Source: Gemmatimonadota bacterium
Lineage (GTDB): Bacteria > Gemmatimonadota > Gemmatimonadetes > Gemmatimonadales > Gemmatimonadaceae
Assembly: GCA_031127085.1 (NCBI GenBank)
Contig: JARIEY010000010.1
Span: 1 to 37,901, forward strand
DNA length: 37,901 nt
Direction of reading: 5' to 3'
Shown here: positions 8,405 through 16,360 of the stretch, one piece after another
Layout: every line of letters starts with the position of its first letter
Position numbering within the stretch: the first letter of the stretch is position 1
The notes under the pieces: model-generated
The model's input: only the letters and a program-made list of their open reading frames with translations
What the model was told of the DNA's origin: nothing
Database searches by the model: none
Made by a program: the position numbers and the translations under genes

Positions 8405-8565
8405 TGCATGTTGAAGGCCATTCAATAGAAGGAATGGCAATATTGCAATAGGCACACTTAGAGATCTTGCATTATGGCGACAACTGTTGCATTTTATGGG
8501 CAAGGGCATTGCATTTTCCACCAGACTATGCATTTCTTCATGGAGGCTGAACCAAGAAAATGCAA
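8405..8565. repeat. Iterated TGCAT motifs in the AT-rich leader of the integrase gene
   Basis: TGCA(T/A) occurs at 8405, 8444, 8468, 8488, 8510, 8529 and 8561. The four central copies extend to TTGCATTATGG, TTGCATTTTATGG, TTGCATTTTCC and ATGCATTTC, with spacings of 20, 22 and 19 nt, about two helical turns. Serial transposase-binding sites in Tn7/Tn5053-type ends look like this, and so do operator arrays. The segment is visibly richer in A+T than its flanks. No terminal inverted repeat or target duplication could be fixed, so an exact transposon end is not claimed. Confidence 0.5.
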
Positions 8566-10368
8566 GTTCTAGATCCGAAACCGACTAGGATGGCAGTCGA
8601 AGCGGCAAAGGCGACTTCCGCCCTGCTTCAGGGGGCAATGGCCAGTGCGCTTGGGGCGAAGCTCCGGTCACAGGACGAAATCTCTCGGCTGAAGCTGCTG
8701 AATAGGGCGCTCGGAAAGCCGCGCGACAGCGACTGCTTCGCGCGCCTCATTAGCGACGCCTCCAAGGCAGCCAGCGACCTGGACGCTCGTCTCCGCAGGT
8801 CAAAGGGGGCAGCGGGCGGCGCTGCCGTGTCCTTGGCACCGAAACCGCCGATTCCCCCTGCGCCTACCGTAGGCACTTCCGTCCCCGCCGCGACTGCCGA
8901 GAAACCCGCTCGCTGCCCTATCCTGCGCGCCGACACCACAACGACCCATGCGATGATCAGAGCGGCCGTGGTCATCGTCGTCTTGAACGGCTCAAGGTCA
9001 CGGCGCGAGGCCGCCGCTGAACTGCGGGCTTTGGCGTCCGGCAAATCGTCGGCCCTCACGATGGCGTTGCCGCAGGGATGTGTGCACGAGGTAGTTCGCA
9101 AGTACAGGAACATCACAGCCTCGACGGTCGGACGCTGGGTCGCGGGTACGAGCGAAGCGGAGACGCGTGCTGCCGCTAGCGGGACGGTCGCGGCACCGCT
9201 TAGCGATACGCTCAGGCACGGCAATGCCACTCGCGAGACTGCGCGCCCTCCGGTTGCTGACCACCTCTGGCAGTTGCACAGGCAGTTCCCGCAGCTCTCA
9301 ATCGCCAAGCTCGGCGAGATGCTGCGTGAGGATGGGAAATCCAAGCTGGGTTCGCGCCAACTGCAGAACATCGTTCGCGAACACTTCGGCGCGAAGTGGC
9401 TACTGCTCACATACGGTGGAGATGCTACCGAGAAGGAACTACTCTCGCTTCGGCTCGCTTGGGAGACGCCGCACTCTAACGACGTCTGGATCATGGACCA
9501 TTCATACCTGCGCGTGCAACCCGGCGAGGAGGCGCGCGAGAAGATCCCGTTTTGGTACCTGGACGACGATCGCCGTGTGAAGCAGGAAATACTGATGGCC
9601 ACCGTCATCATGGACGCGTGCTCACGGATGATCATCGGAAAGCGCATCTGGCCCTTCGCGCCGACGCACCGCGAGAACATGCTCGTGCTGTTCGAGGCCC
9701 TCCGACGCTTTGGCAAGCCTAGGATTCTCTATACGGATAACGGCGCCGACCTTATCTGCGAGGAGATGCGTGAGGTCCTGATCCTGCTCGGCATTGAGCT
9801 TCGCACAACGCTGCCGGGCGAACCGCAAGGACGTGGGAAGCTCGAGCGCTGGTTCCGCACCATGAAGGAAGAGCTGCTTCCGATGCTTCCGGGCTTCATA
9901 TCGCCGGTGAAGCCAAAGACGTGGCGACCCGAGGATCTGCTCACCCGGTCGGCGCTTGAGCAACGACTCGAGCAGTACTGCGACGATTACAACGCCCGAG
10001 TCCACTCCTCCACAAAGGAGGCGCCCGCAGCGCGGTACCAGACGCGGCAGTCGATTGCCGGTAGCGCCGCAGTCCCGCTTGAGCAGATGCTGACGCTCCT
10101 CCCGTACGCGGATGTCCAAAGATCCGTCGACGGGGTGAAACACGCAGGAGTGACATGGTCAGGAGAGGCGCTGCTGCAGGTTCTGCGCGATACGTCAGTT
10201 CGTCTGTATTTCGACCCATACGAGAAGTCGATCCGTCACCTCGTCGTGTTCTCGGGTGAAATGGCGCATTACCTCGGAGTGCTCACACCACACGATCCCG
10301 TGGCGCGCTTCATGAAGGCTGACGCGCGCATCACGGCGCGACGCAACCGCCCGCGGCTCGCTAGCTAG
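8560..10368 (+). CDS. TniA/TnsB-like DDE integrase (Mu-type transposase)
   Basis: 602 residues, close to the usual TniA length. The N-terminal half carries DNA-binding segments, including a helix-turn-helix-like stretch around TASTVGRWV. The RNase H-like catalytic core follows with an intact triad: Asp313 in IMDHSYL, Asp393 in YTDNGAD and Glu429 in GKLERW, giving exact D-35-E spacing. A Mu-type C-terminal domain completes it. Such proteins cut and join transposon ends. It starts at ATG 8560 after the repeated-motif leader and is followed 6 nt later by the TniB-like gene. No TniQ or resolvase gene follows, unlike Tn5053. All catalytic residues are kept although the partner ATPase is degenerate. 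Confidence 0.9.
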   Translation: MQVLDPKPTRMAVEAAKATSALLQGAMASALGAKLRSQDEISRLKLLNRALGKPRDSDCFARLISDASKAASDLDARLRRSKGAAGGAAVSLAPKPPIPPAPTVGTSVPAATAEKPARCPILRADTTTTHAMIRAAVVIVVLNGSRSRREAAAELRALASGKSSALTMALPQGCVHEVVRKYRNITASTVGRWVAGTSEAETRAAASGTVAAPLSDTLRHGNATRETARPPVADHLWQLHRQFPQLSIAKLGEMLREDGKSKLGSRQLQNIVREHFGAKWLLLTYGGDATEKELLSLRLAWETPHSNDVWIMDHSYLRVQPGEEAREKIPFWYLDDDRRVKQEILMATVIMDACSRMIIGKRIWPFAPTHRENMLVLFEALRRFGKPRILYTDNGADLICEEMREVLILLGIELRTTLPGEPQGRGKLERWFRTMKEELLPMLPGFISPVKPKTWRPEDLLTRSALEQRLEQYCDDYNARVHSSTKEAPAARYQTRQSIAGSAAVPLEQMLTLLPYADVQRSVDGVKHAGVTWSGEALLQVLRDTSVRLYFDPYEKSIRHLVVFSGEMAHYLGVLTPHDPVARFMKADARITARRNRPRLAS

Positions 10369-10374
10369 GTCATT

Positions 10375-11525
10375 ATGCCGACACCGCATCCTGTCCTGCT
10401 GCCGCCATCGACTTTGCCGCGACTGAGCCTGGCTCGGCCGAAGGCGTCGCTGGCCATCCGCCGCTCCATCGACTTCCAAGGTTTCGATACGGCCCTCGAC
10501 GTCCCCGGTACCACACAGCGGCCGATTCTTCCGGTTGAGCTACAGCCCGCTGGGGTCGCTGCGTGGCGTATTCCGTCGCAGACTACCGAGGTTGAGGCAG
10601 CGTTCTGTCGCGCCCTTGAAGTCGGAGCGCACGCGCTCTGCTATCAGACCGATCTCGGCGTCGGGCTGTCGACGCTTCTGCAGAGAATGACCGCAGTCTT
10701 CAACGCCATTCAAACGCGTCGCGCCGATGCGCCATGCGTGTGCAGTATCTCTCACTCCCAGCAGGGCAGACGGCGGCGAGCCGGCTTCTCGACGCCATAT
10801 CGGCCGCCGTTGGGTATCCGCTCTCCTTCAGCGACCTAAGGTATCGAAGCTCATATCGGATGCTCGCGGGACTGTGCGAACATCTCCGTCGTACCCGGGT
10901 GGTTGGCGTGATTGTGGATCACATCCATCGTGCGAACGGCGACTCTCTCGACAAGTTGGTGGAGTTCGCCGAGTTTCTCGATCAGGATCAACGAACATCT
11001 GACGGGGGAGTGCCGGAACGGGCAGAACCGCCCGTGACGCTGATCTTTGCAGGCAGCGCGGAGCCAGAGTTCCTTCAGACTCGATCACCATCGCTTGCGT
11101 CGCTGATAGGAGGGTGCTCTGCGATGATGGCTCCGTTGTCTTCGCCAGATGAGGTGAAACAGGCCATCGAGCAGGGCTTCTCGTTGCGCGATCCGCGCTG
11201 GAGCGACGCGGCGCCTAGCCTGTTCGGCACTATACACGAAGAGACTCGCGGCCTGAACACACACCTTCGAACGCTGATGCAGGACGCGGCGCGGCGAGCT
11301 TCGAAGCGGGACATCTCAAGCATCGAATCGGCGCTTGGAGACGCAATCAGGGCGCGCACGGCATTCCCGGATGCAACCGAGGAGGATGCCGGCACTGCGG
11401 ACCGGCGGCTGAGACCTGAAGCGAAACCGCTGCCCCCAAACCGTCGCGCCTCGAAAGGGCGCGAGAACGCCGCCAAGGCCAGTCAGGTTCTGAAGCAACG
11501 TGGCCTGACAAAACGCCCACGGTGA
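10375..11525 (+). pseudogene. TniB/TnsC-like AAA ATPase, split by a -1 frameshift and with degenerate ATP motifs
   Basis: Transposition partner ATPase by position and pattern. The first frame (10375-10839) encodes the N-terminus and a Walker A region reading TDLGVGLST, where the usual lysine is leucine. Homology-like sequence then moves to the -1 frame near 10725-10735 and resumes as RVQYLSLPAGQ, continuing to 11525. The Walker B-like VIVDHIHRA has His where Glu is usual, and the sensor-like IFAGS lacks the typical Asn. One missing base would explain the shift. No A-rich slippery site is seen, so programmed slippage is unlikely. Initiation at ATG 10734 is possible but has no visible Shine-Dalgarno. 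Its stop overlaps the start of the next gene (GTGA). It may be a real pseudogene, a sequencing error, or a non-hydrolysing adaptor. Confidence 0.65.
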
Positions 11526-13411
11526 AACGCTCCAAGCAAGGACATCACGAGGTCACGAGCGGGAAGGCGCATGCCGTTCACCCAGTATATCGAGTCGTCT
11601 TGCCGCAAATGGTAGCGAAAGCGACGAGAGAGCTCGGGCTCCCTGCGCTGCCGAGGCAGATCAGGGCGCTGAATGCCGCGGCGATTACTGGACTCCCAGC
11701 CACCTTCGACCGGCTCTTCAGTCACTACCTCCCGAAGTTTGCGGAAGCTGGACTGATCCGGCGGTGGAAACTCGAAGGAAGGCGGACGAGCTTCTACGCG
11801 CCGAAGAACTGGCATGGTGCGCTGCCTCCCAAACTTCCATACTCGATGGCCGCTCAGTTCCTCGAAGCAGCGCGGCAATTCCACCGTGACAATCCCGCCA
11901 CTCCCTTCACGTCTCGCGACATCACCGCGCGACTCGCATCGGACGTGCGAGGCGCAGGTTTTGTGGCCTCCGGGATCGGCGCGCTTGCGACCCAGGGAAG
12001 GCTGGTCCGCGTCGGCAAAACCGGATGCGACCGCCTCTACTTCGAACCCCGCGCGTACCGCGCGCTTTCAACGCGTGCGCGGAGCCGCGTTGTGCGGAAC
12101 TACGCGACCGCCCTCCTCGCCGGACACGTCACGACGACGCTTGCGGCCGCGGTCGCCTCGTTGGTGCGCGCGCTCGAGCAACAGCGTTTTGCCAGCGCTT
12201 TGCCATCGGACCTCGCGGCGCTACGGGGCCGCCCGTTTGAGAAAGCAGAGATCCTTGCTGCGGTCAACACGAGCATTTCTCCCAGTGCACTGAACGCAGG
12301 CAATCTGTCGGCCGCCATCGGCAGCGCGACATCGACGTTCCGGACTACATCGGACGTGTCGCTGCGCTGCGTTGGATCGATTGGTACGCGGCACTTCTAC
12401 GCATTTTCCAAGGCGTCACACTCGCCATACGTGGACCTTCGGATCGCAGAGTATCAGCTGTCGAGGCTTCTCGAGTCCGCAGAACTGCGGATCCTCCGTG
12501 GAATCGCCGGGACCGGGATCTCGGACTCAGGCGTCCGGGTTCCAGCTGTTGTCGCGGCCGCACGCTTCGCGGAGTTCGCGGCCCGCGTCCAATGGCGGAG
12601 AGAGGTTCTCGGTCAAATGGACGCTCGATCCCTTCTGACTTCAAACGAGGCCGAGCAACATCGGGCGTTGATCGCGAGTGCAGGCGACGTTGAGCATGAG
12701 CTCGCGGCAGCCGTGCGAGCCTCCGGCGGCGATGGCATTCAGCTCACGTGCGACGTTCCTGATATTCCTGACGACGGAGCAGTCGTGCCCACTCTGACCG
12801 TCGAGGCTGCAGCGGTGACCGCTGGCCTTCCGCGCGGAAAGTCCCAACGCGAGCTGAGTGGCCGGCTGGCGCGCCGGCTGGGGGCTGTTGAACGCACCGT
12901 TCCATCCCGCGTCGCCCTGGCACCCGAGACGCGCCGCAAGGGCGGACGGGCGCGAGTGTATCTTCGTCGCTCTCGCGTTCTTTGCTACCTTCTCCGAAAG
13001 GCAGGCGGGCCAAACTGGGTGGCCATCGGTGCCTATGCCGAGGAGGTCCTCGGCGACCTGAGTGAAGCCGACGTCTTCGCGTGGCTTCTGATGAACGGCA
13101 ATGAGCACGACGCGATGGTCGCCGCCGCCTGCCTGGCAATCCTCGACAGCATGGGTGCGCGCGAGGCCCTCGCGAGGTTCCTTGAAGCCGAGCGCCGTCA
13201 GACTCGGCGGGCGAGCGCGGCGATGGAGTTTGCCGTGATCGGCCTTGCCCGGAAGCCGCTGCTCCCGCGTGCGACAGGACTCGAACTGGTCCATCGGGAC
13301 CTCGTACGGGTCCTTAGTCGCGATTCCGACCGGCGGATTGCGCGACTGGCGTTATGGACGCTGCGATCGTGGGAGCAGGAGGTCGGTGAGCGCGAGCTGC
13401 TGACCCTATAG
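11522..13411 (+). CDS. Large protein of unknown family, third gene of the TniA/TniB-like module
   Basis: 629 residues from GTG 11522, which overlaps the previous stop (GTGA), so translation is probably coupled. I do not recognise the family. Residues about 30-100 resemble a winged-helix segment (PATFDRLFSHYLPKFAEAG, then GLIRRWKLEGRRTSFYAP). Residues 110-185 give a second one (FTSRDITARLAS, then LVRVGKTGCDRLYF). The remainder is helical; the last 180 residues have alternating helices suggestive of HEAT-like repeats. Cysteines are few and not paired, so it is not a zinc-finger TniQ. By position it occupies the place of the target-selection subunit. A DNA-binding role is inferred from the winged-helix look and high Arg content. 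A hairpin follows 54 nt downstream. Confidence 0.6.
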   Translation: MKRSKQGHHEVTSGKAHAVHPVYRVVLPQMVAKATRELGLPALPRQIRALNAAAITGLPATFDRLFSHYLPKFAEAGLIRRWKLEGRRTSFYAPKNWHGALPPKLPYSMAAQFLEAARQFHRDNPATPFTSRDITARLASDVRGAGFVASGIGALATQGRLVRVGKTGCDRLYFEPRAYRALSTRARSRVVRNYATALLAGHVTTTLAAAVASLVRALEQQRFASALPSDLAALRGRPFEKAEILAAVNTSISPSALNAGNLSAAIGSATSTFRTTSDVSLRCVGSIGTRHFYAFSKASHSPYVDLRIAEYQLSRLLESAELRILRGIAGTGISDSGVRVPAVVAAARFAEFAARVQWRREVLGQMDARSLLTSNEAEQHRALIASAGDVEHELAAAVRASGGDGIQLTCDVPDIPDDGAVVPTLTVEAAAVTAGLPRGKSQRELSGRLARRLGAVERTVPSRVALAPETRRKGGRARVYLRRSRVLCYLLRKAGGPNWVAIGAYAEEVLGDLSEADVFAWLLMNGNEHDAMVAAACLAILDSMGAREALARFLEAERRQTRRASAAMEFAVIGLARKPLLPRATGLELVHRDLVRVLSRDSDRRIARLALWTLRSWEQEVGERELLTL

Positions 13412-13464
13412 CGAGAGATGGATCGGGTGTGCGAAAGCGCTGCGCTCGCGCGCGCTTGGTGAAG

Positions 13465-13489
13465 CGGGGTGGCGATATTCGCCACCCCG
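13465..13489 (+). terminator. Hairpin after the 629-aa gene
   Basis: Perfect 10-bp stem CGGGGTGGCG / CGCCACCCCG with a 5-nt loop ATATT, 54 nt after the stop codon. It is followed by TTACTCGTT, only a weak T-run. It is probably the terminator of the integrase module. Confidence 0.6.
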
Positions 13490-13751
13490 TTACTCGTTGA
13501 CTCCACCGGTACGGCGCCCCCGCGGTTCACATCTCGCTCGCTGCGCACGCCTAGCAGCGGAAGCCGCGTGCATGAAAATGCGAACGATATGCGCCGTAGC
13601 AATTCATGCTGAAACGGCATCACCGGCCTGACGTCACCGTTGCGTTTTGCGTTGCGTTTCCCCAGCGCGCACTGCTAGCTGATGATGCACTTTCGCCTTC
13701 GCGGTGGACGCCGCGCACGAATGCGCGCACGCATATCGCTCGCATGCGAAA

Positions 13752-13784
13752 CGATGGGCGGCCTCCGTCGGAAGCCGCCCATCG
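13752..13784 (-). terminator. Hairpin after pilC
   Basis: Perfect 11-bp stem CGATGGGCGGC / GCCGCCCATCG with an 11-nt loop whose ends could pair further, 90 nt downstream of the pilC stop on the minus strand. It is followed on that strand by a short T-run. It likely ends the pil operon and marks the border with the accessory island. Confidence 0.65.
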
Positions 13785-13873
13785 AGAACTCGTTGTCACA
13801 CCGTCAGTTAGGCACGTGTTGCGTTATGCAGTGCGCGCAGCGTCTGGAATCGGCCGCGCCCAACAAACCCCTC

Positions 13874-15070
13874 CTACTGCACCGCGTTGATCATATCGAA
13901 AATCGGCAGGTAGCACGCCACCACCATGCCGCCGACCACGAGGCCGAGGAAGACGATCATGATCGGCTCCATCGCGGAGAGCAGCGCGCTGACGGCAGCG
14001 TCCACTTCTTCGTCATAAAAGTCGGCGATCTTGCTGAGCATTTCGTCCAGGCCGCCGGTCTGCTCACCCACGGCGATCATCGAAATCACCATTGGCGGAA
14101 AGACGTTGCTCTTGGCGAGCGGCGCTGAAATGGTGTCACCGCCGGCGATCGACGCGCGCGACTGCATGATGGCGTCGTGAATCACGCGGTTACCGGCGGT
14201 CTTGGCCGTGATTTCAAGGCCGTCGAGGATGCTGACGCCCGAGCTGATGAGCGTGCCAAGCGTACGGGTGAAGCGCGACACGGCCGACTTGCGCAGCACG
14301 TCGCCCAGAATGGGCATCTGCAGCATCAGCTTGTCGAGCACCAGCTTGCCGCTGGGCGTGGCGTAGTAGCGCTGGATCGCGATGACGCCGCCGTACCCGG
14401 CGCCGCCGATGAGCCACCAGTACGCCTTGAGCGCCTGCGACATCCCGACGACGATGCGCGTCGGCAGCGGCAGCGTGAGTCCCACCGACTCGAACATCGA
14501 CTGGAAGACGGGAATGACGAAGATGAGCAGCACCACCACGGCGATCACGGCCACGCTCATGATCACGCCAGGGTAGATCATCGCGCCCTTCACCTTGCGC
14601 ACCAGGGCGTCGTTCTTTTCCATGAACGTCGCCAAGCGCATCAGGATGGTGTCGAGAATACCGCCGGCCTCGCCGGCCGCCACCATGTTGACGTACAGGT
14701 CGCTGAACGCCTTGGGATGCTTGGCCAGCGCGTCGGCCACCGTGTGGCCCGACTCGACGTCGAACACGACCTGCCGCGTCACGGCCGACAGCGCCTTGTT
14801 CTCGGTCTGCTTGCTGAGAATGTCGAGCGCCTGCACCAGCGGCAGGCCGGAGTTGATCATCGTGGAGAACTGACGGGTGAAGATCACGATGTCGCGCATC
14901 GCGATCGACCCGGCGGTCTTCTGCTTCGCCTTCGCCTGCTCCTCGATCTTGACGACGTTCATGCGCTTTTGGCGCAGCTGCGTCATCACATCGTCCTTGG
15001 TCGCGGCTTCGAGCGTCCCGGTCTTCAGGTCGCCCTTGGCGTCGCGTGCGGTATACTGGAAAGACGGCAT
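13874..15070 (-). CDS. pilC: Type IV pilus inner-membrane platform protein PilC
   Basis: 398 residues, the usual length. It has two copies of the T2SSF/GspF domain (about 70-195 and 270-395) separated by membrane segments near 170-190 and 220-240, and a third membrane segment at the C-terminus (IMIVFLGLVVGGMVVACYL). PilC is the platform on which the PilB and PilT motors act to extend or retract the pilus. The start FQYTARDAKGD is typical of the family. It is the last gene of pilB-pilT-pilC, 56 nt after pilT, with a terminator hairpin downstream. Confidence 0.95.
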   Translation of the reverse strand: MPSFQYTARDAKGDLKTGTLEAATKDDVMTQLRQKRMNVVKIEEQAKAKQKTAGSIAMRDIVIFTRQFSTMINSGLPLVQALDILSKQTENKALSAVTRQVVFDVESGHTVADALAKHPKAFSDLYVNMVAAGEAGGILDTILMRLATFMEKNDALVRKVKGAMIYPGVIMSVAVIAVVVLLIFVIPVFQSMFESVGLTLPLPTRIVVGMSQALKAYWWLIGGAGYGGVIAIQRYYATPSGKLVLDKLMLQMPILGDVLRKSAVSRFTRTLGTLISSGVSILDGLEITAKTAGNRVIHDAIMQSRASIAGGDTISAPLAKSNVFPPMVISMIAVGEQTGGLDEMLSKIADFYDEEVDAAVSALLSAMEPIMIVFLGLVVGGMVVACYLPIFDMINAVQ

Positions 15071-15126
15071 GCGTGCTCGTTACCCGGTGCGGCGTGAAAA
15101 GGCCCTACTGAATGACGGCCCAGCCC

Positions 15127-16317
15127 CTACCGGCGCAACCCGCCACCCGGCTGCGTCCCCTGCCGGCTCTGCGGCACTTCCTTGGTGCCGGTGTCGCCTT
15201 CGACGGGACTCTTGCCGATCAGCCGCATGAACTCGTTGGGGTCGCTGGAGACGCGCAGGCACTCCTCCTCCGACACGTCGCGCGTCATGTAGAGCTGGTA
15301 CAGCGCGTCGTTCATCGTCTGCATGCCGAACTTCTTGCCCGACTGCATGGACGAGTAGATCTGGTGAATCTTGTCGTCGCGGATGAGCGCGCGGATCGCC
15401 GGCGTCACCACGAGAATCTCGGCCGCCATCGCGCGTCCCTTGCCGCTCTTCTTGGGCAGCAGGGTCTGCGTGATGATCCCCTCGAGCACAAACGCCAACT
15501 GCGCGCGCACCTGCGACTGCTGATGGCTGGGGAAGACGTCGATGATACGGTTGATCGCCTCGGCCGCCGAGTTGGTGTGCAGCGTGGCGAAGGCCAAGTG
15601 GCCCGTCTCGGCGATGGTGAGCGCCGCCTGGATCGTCTCCAGGTCGCGCATTTCGCCGATGAGGATGACGTCGGGGTCCTGCCGCAGCGCGTACTTGAGC
15701 GAGTTCTGGAACGACTTGGTGTCGGTGCCGACCTCGCGCTGGTTGACGATGCACCCCTGATGCCGGTGGATGAACTCGATGGGGTCTTCGACGGTGATGA
15801 TGTGCCCGTGCCGCTCGCGGTTGATCTTGTCAATCATCGCCGCCAGCGTGGTCGATTTTCCGGAACCGGTGGGGCCCGTCACCAGCACAAGGCCGCGCGG
15901 CTTCTCGGCCATGCGCGCGATGACCGGCGGCAGCTTGAGGTCGTCGAACGTCTTGATGGAGAACGGGATTTGCCGCATCACGATGGAGACGCAGCCGCGC
16001 TGCTTGAAGACGTTGCCGCGGAAGCGCGCCAGGTTCTGGATGCCGAACGAGAAGTCGAGCTCGTCGTCCATTTCAAAGCGCTTCTTCTGGTTCTCGGTGA
16101 GCACCGAGTAGGCCAGCTGCAGCGTGTCCTTGGGGTTCAGCACGTACTCGATGCGCGAGTTCGTGATCTCGCCGTCGATGCGCATCTTGGCGCGCTCACC
16201 GGCGGTGATGTGCAAATCGGACGCCCCACGCTCGATCATCTCCTCGAGCAGGACGCGCAGGTTGACGCCCTGTTGCTGGGGCGCTGCGGATGGGGCGGCG
16301 GGGGGAGCGCCAGTCAT
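15127..16317 (-). CDS. pilT: Type IV pilus retraction ATPase PilT
   Basis: 396 residues. It has the PilT N-terminal PAS-like domain (GASDLHITAGERAKMRIDG), Walker A GPTGSGKSTTLA near residue 140, the Asp box around TVEDPIEF, Walker B ILIGEMRD and the His-box sequence HLAFATLHTNSA. It is a hexameric cytoplasmic ATPase that drives pilus retraction, twitching and DNA uptake. It lies 43 nt after pilB and 56 nt before pilC in one operon. A proline/glutamine-rich lead (residues 4-16) precedes the conserved domain, and a flexible tail follows it. All ATPase motifs are intact. Confidence 0.95.
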   Translation of the reverse strand: MTGAPPAAPSAAPQQQGVNLRVLLEEMIERGASDLHITAGERAKMRIDGEITNSRIEYVLNPKDTLQLAYSVLTENQKKRFEMDDELDFSFGIQNLARFRGNVFKQRGCVSIVMRQIPFSIKTFDDLKLPPVIARMAEKPRGLVLVTGPTGSGKSTTLAAMIDKINRERHGHIITVEDPIEFIHRHQGCIVNQREVGTDTKSFQNSLKYALRQDPDVILIGEMRDLETIQAALTIAETGHLAFATLHTNSAAEAINRIIDVFPSHQQSQVRAQLAFVLEGIITQTLLPKKSGKGRAMAAEILVVTPAIRALIRDDKIHQIYSSMQSGKKFGMQTMNDALYQLYMTRDVSEEECLRVSSDPNEFMRLIGKSPVEGDTGTKEVPQSRQGTQPGGGLRR

Positions 16318-16360
16318 GGTCAGTTCCGGGTCATTGGTATTCGGCGCCGCGCACCAGGCG

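Larger units (their letters stand above)
13412..13873. other. Gene-free stretch between the mobile module and pilC
   Basis: 462 nt with no convincing gene. It holds hairpins facing each operon end (13465-13489 and 13752-13784), a cluster of TTGCGTT motifs (13640-13660, and again at 13819-13825), and ATGAAAATGCGAAC near 13573, whose complement resembles the TTGCATTTTC motifs at 8487-8519. The right end of the mobile module may lie here, but no terminal repeat could be defined. Confidence 0.5.

Noticed and set aside
10375-10839. Programmed -1 frameshifting in the TniB-like gene, as in some insertion sequences
   Set aside because: No A6G-type or X-XXY-YYZ slippery site and no obvious stimulatory stem were seen at the junction; mutation or sequence error is simpler.
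8560-11525. IS21-type element (istA/istB)
   Set aside because: The integrase is about 600 residues with a TniA/TnsB-type layout, and a third coupled gene follows, so a Tn7/Tn5053-like module fits better. No IS21-type ends were seen.
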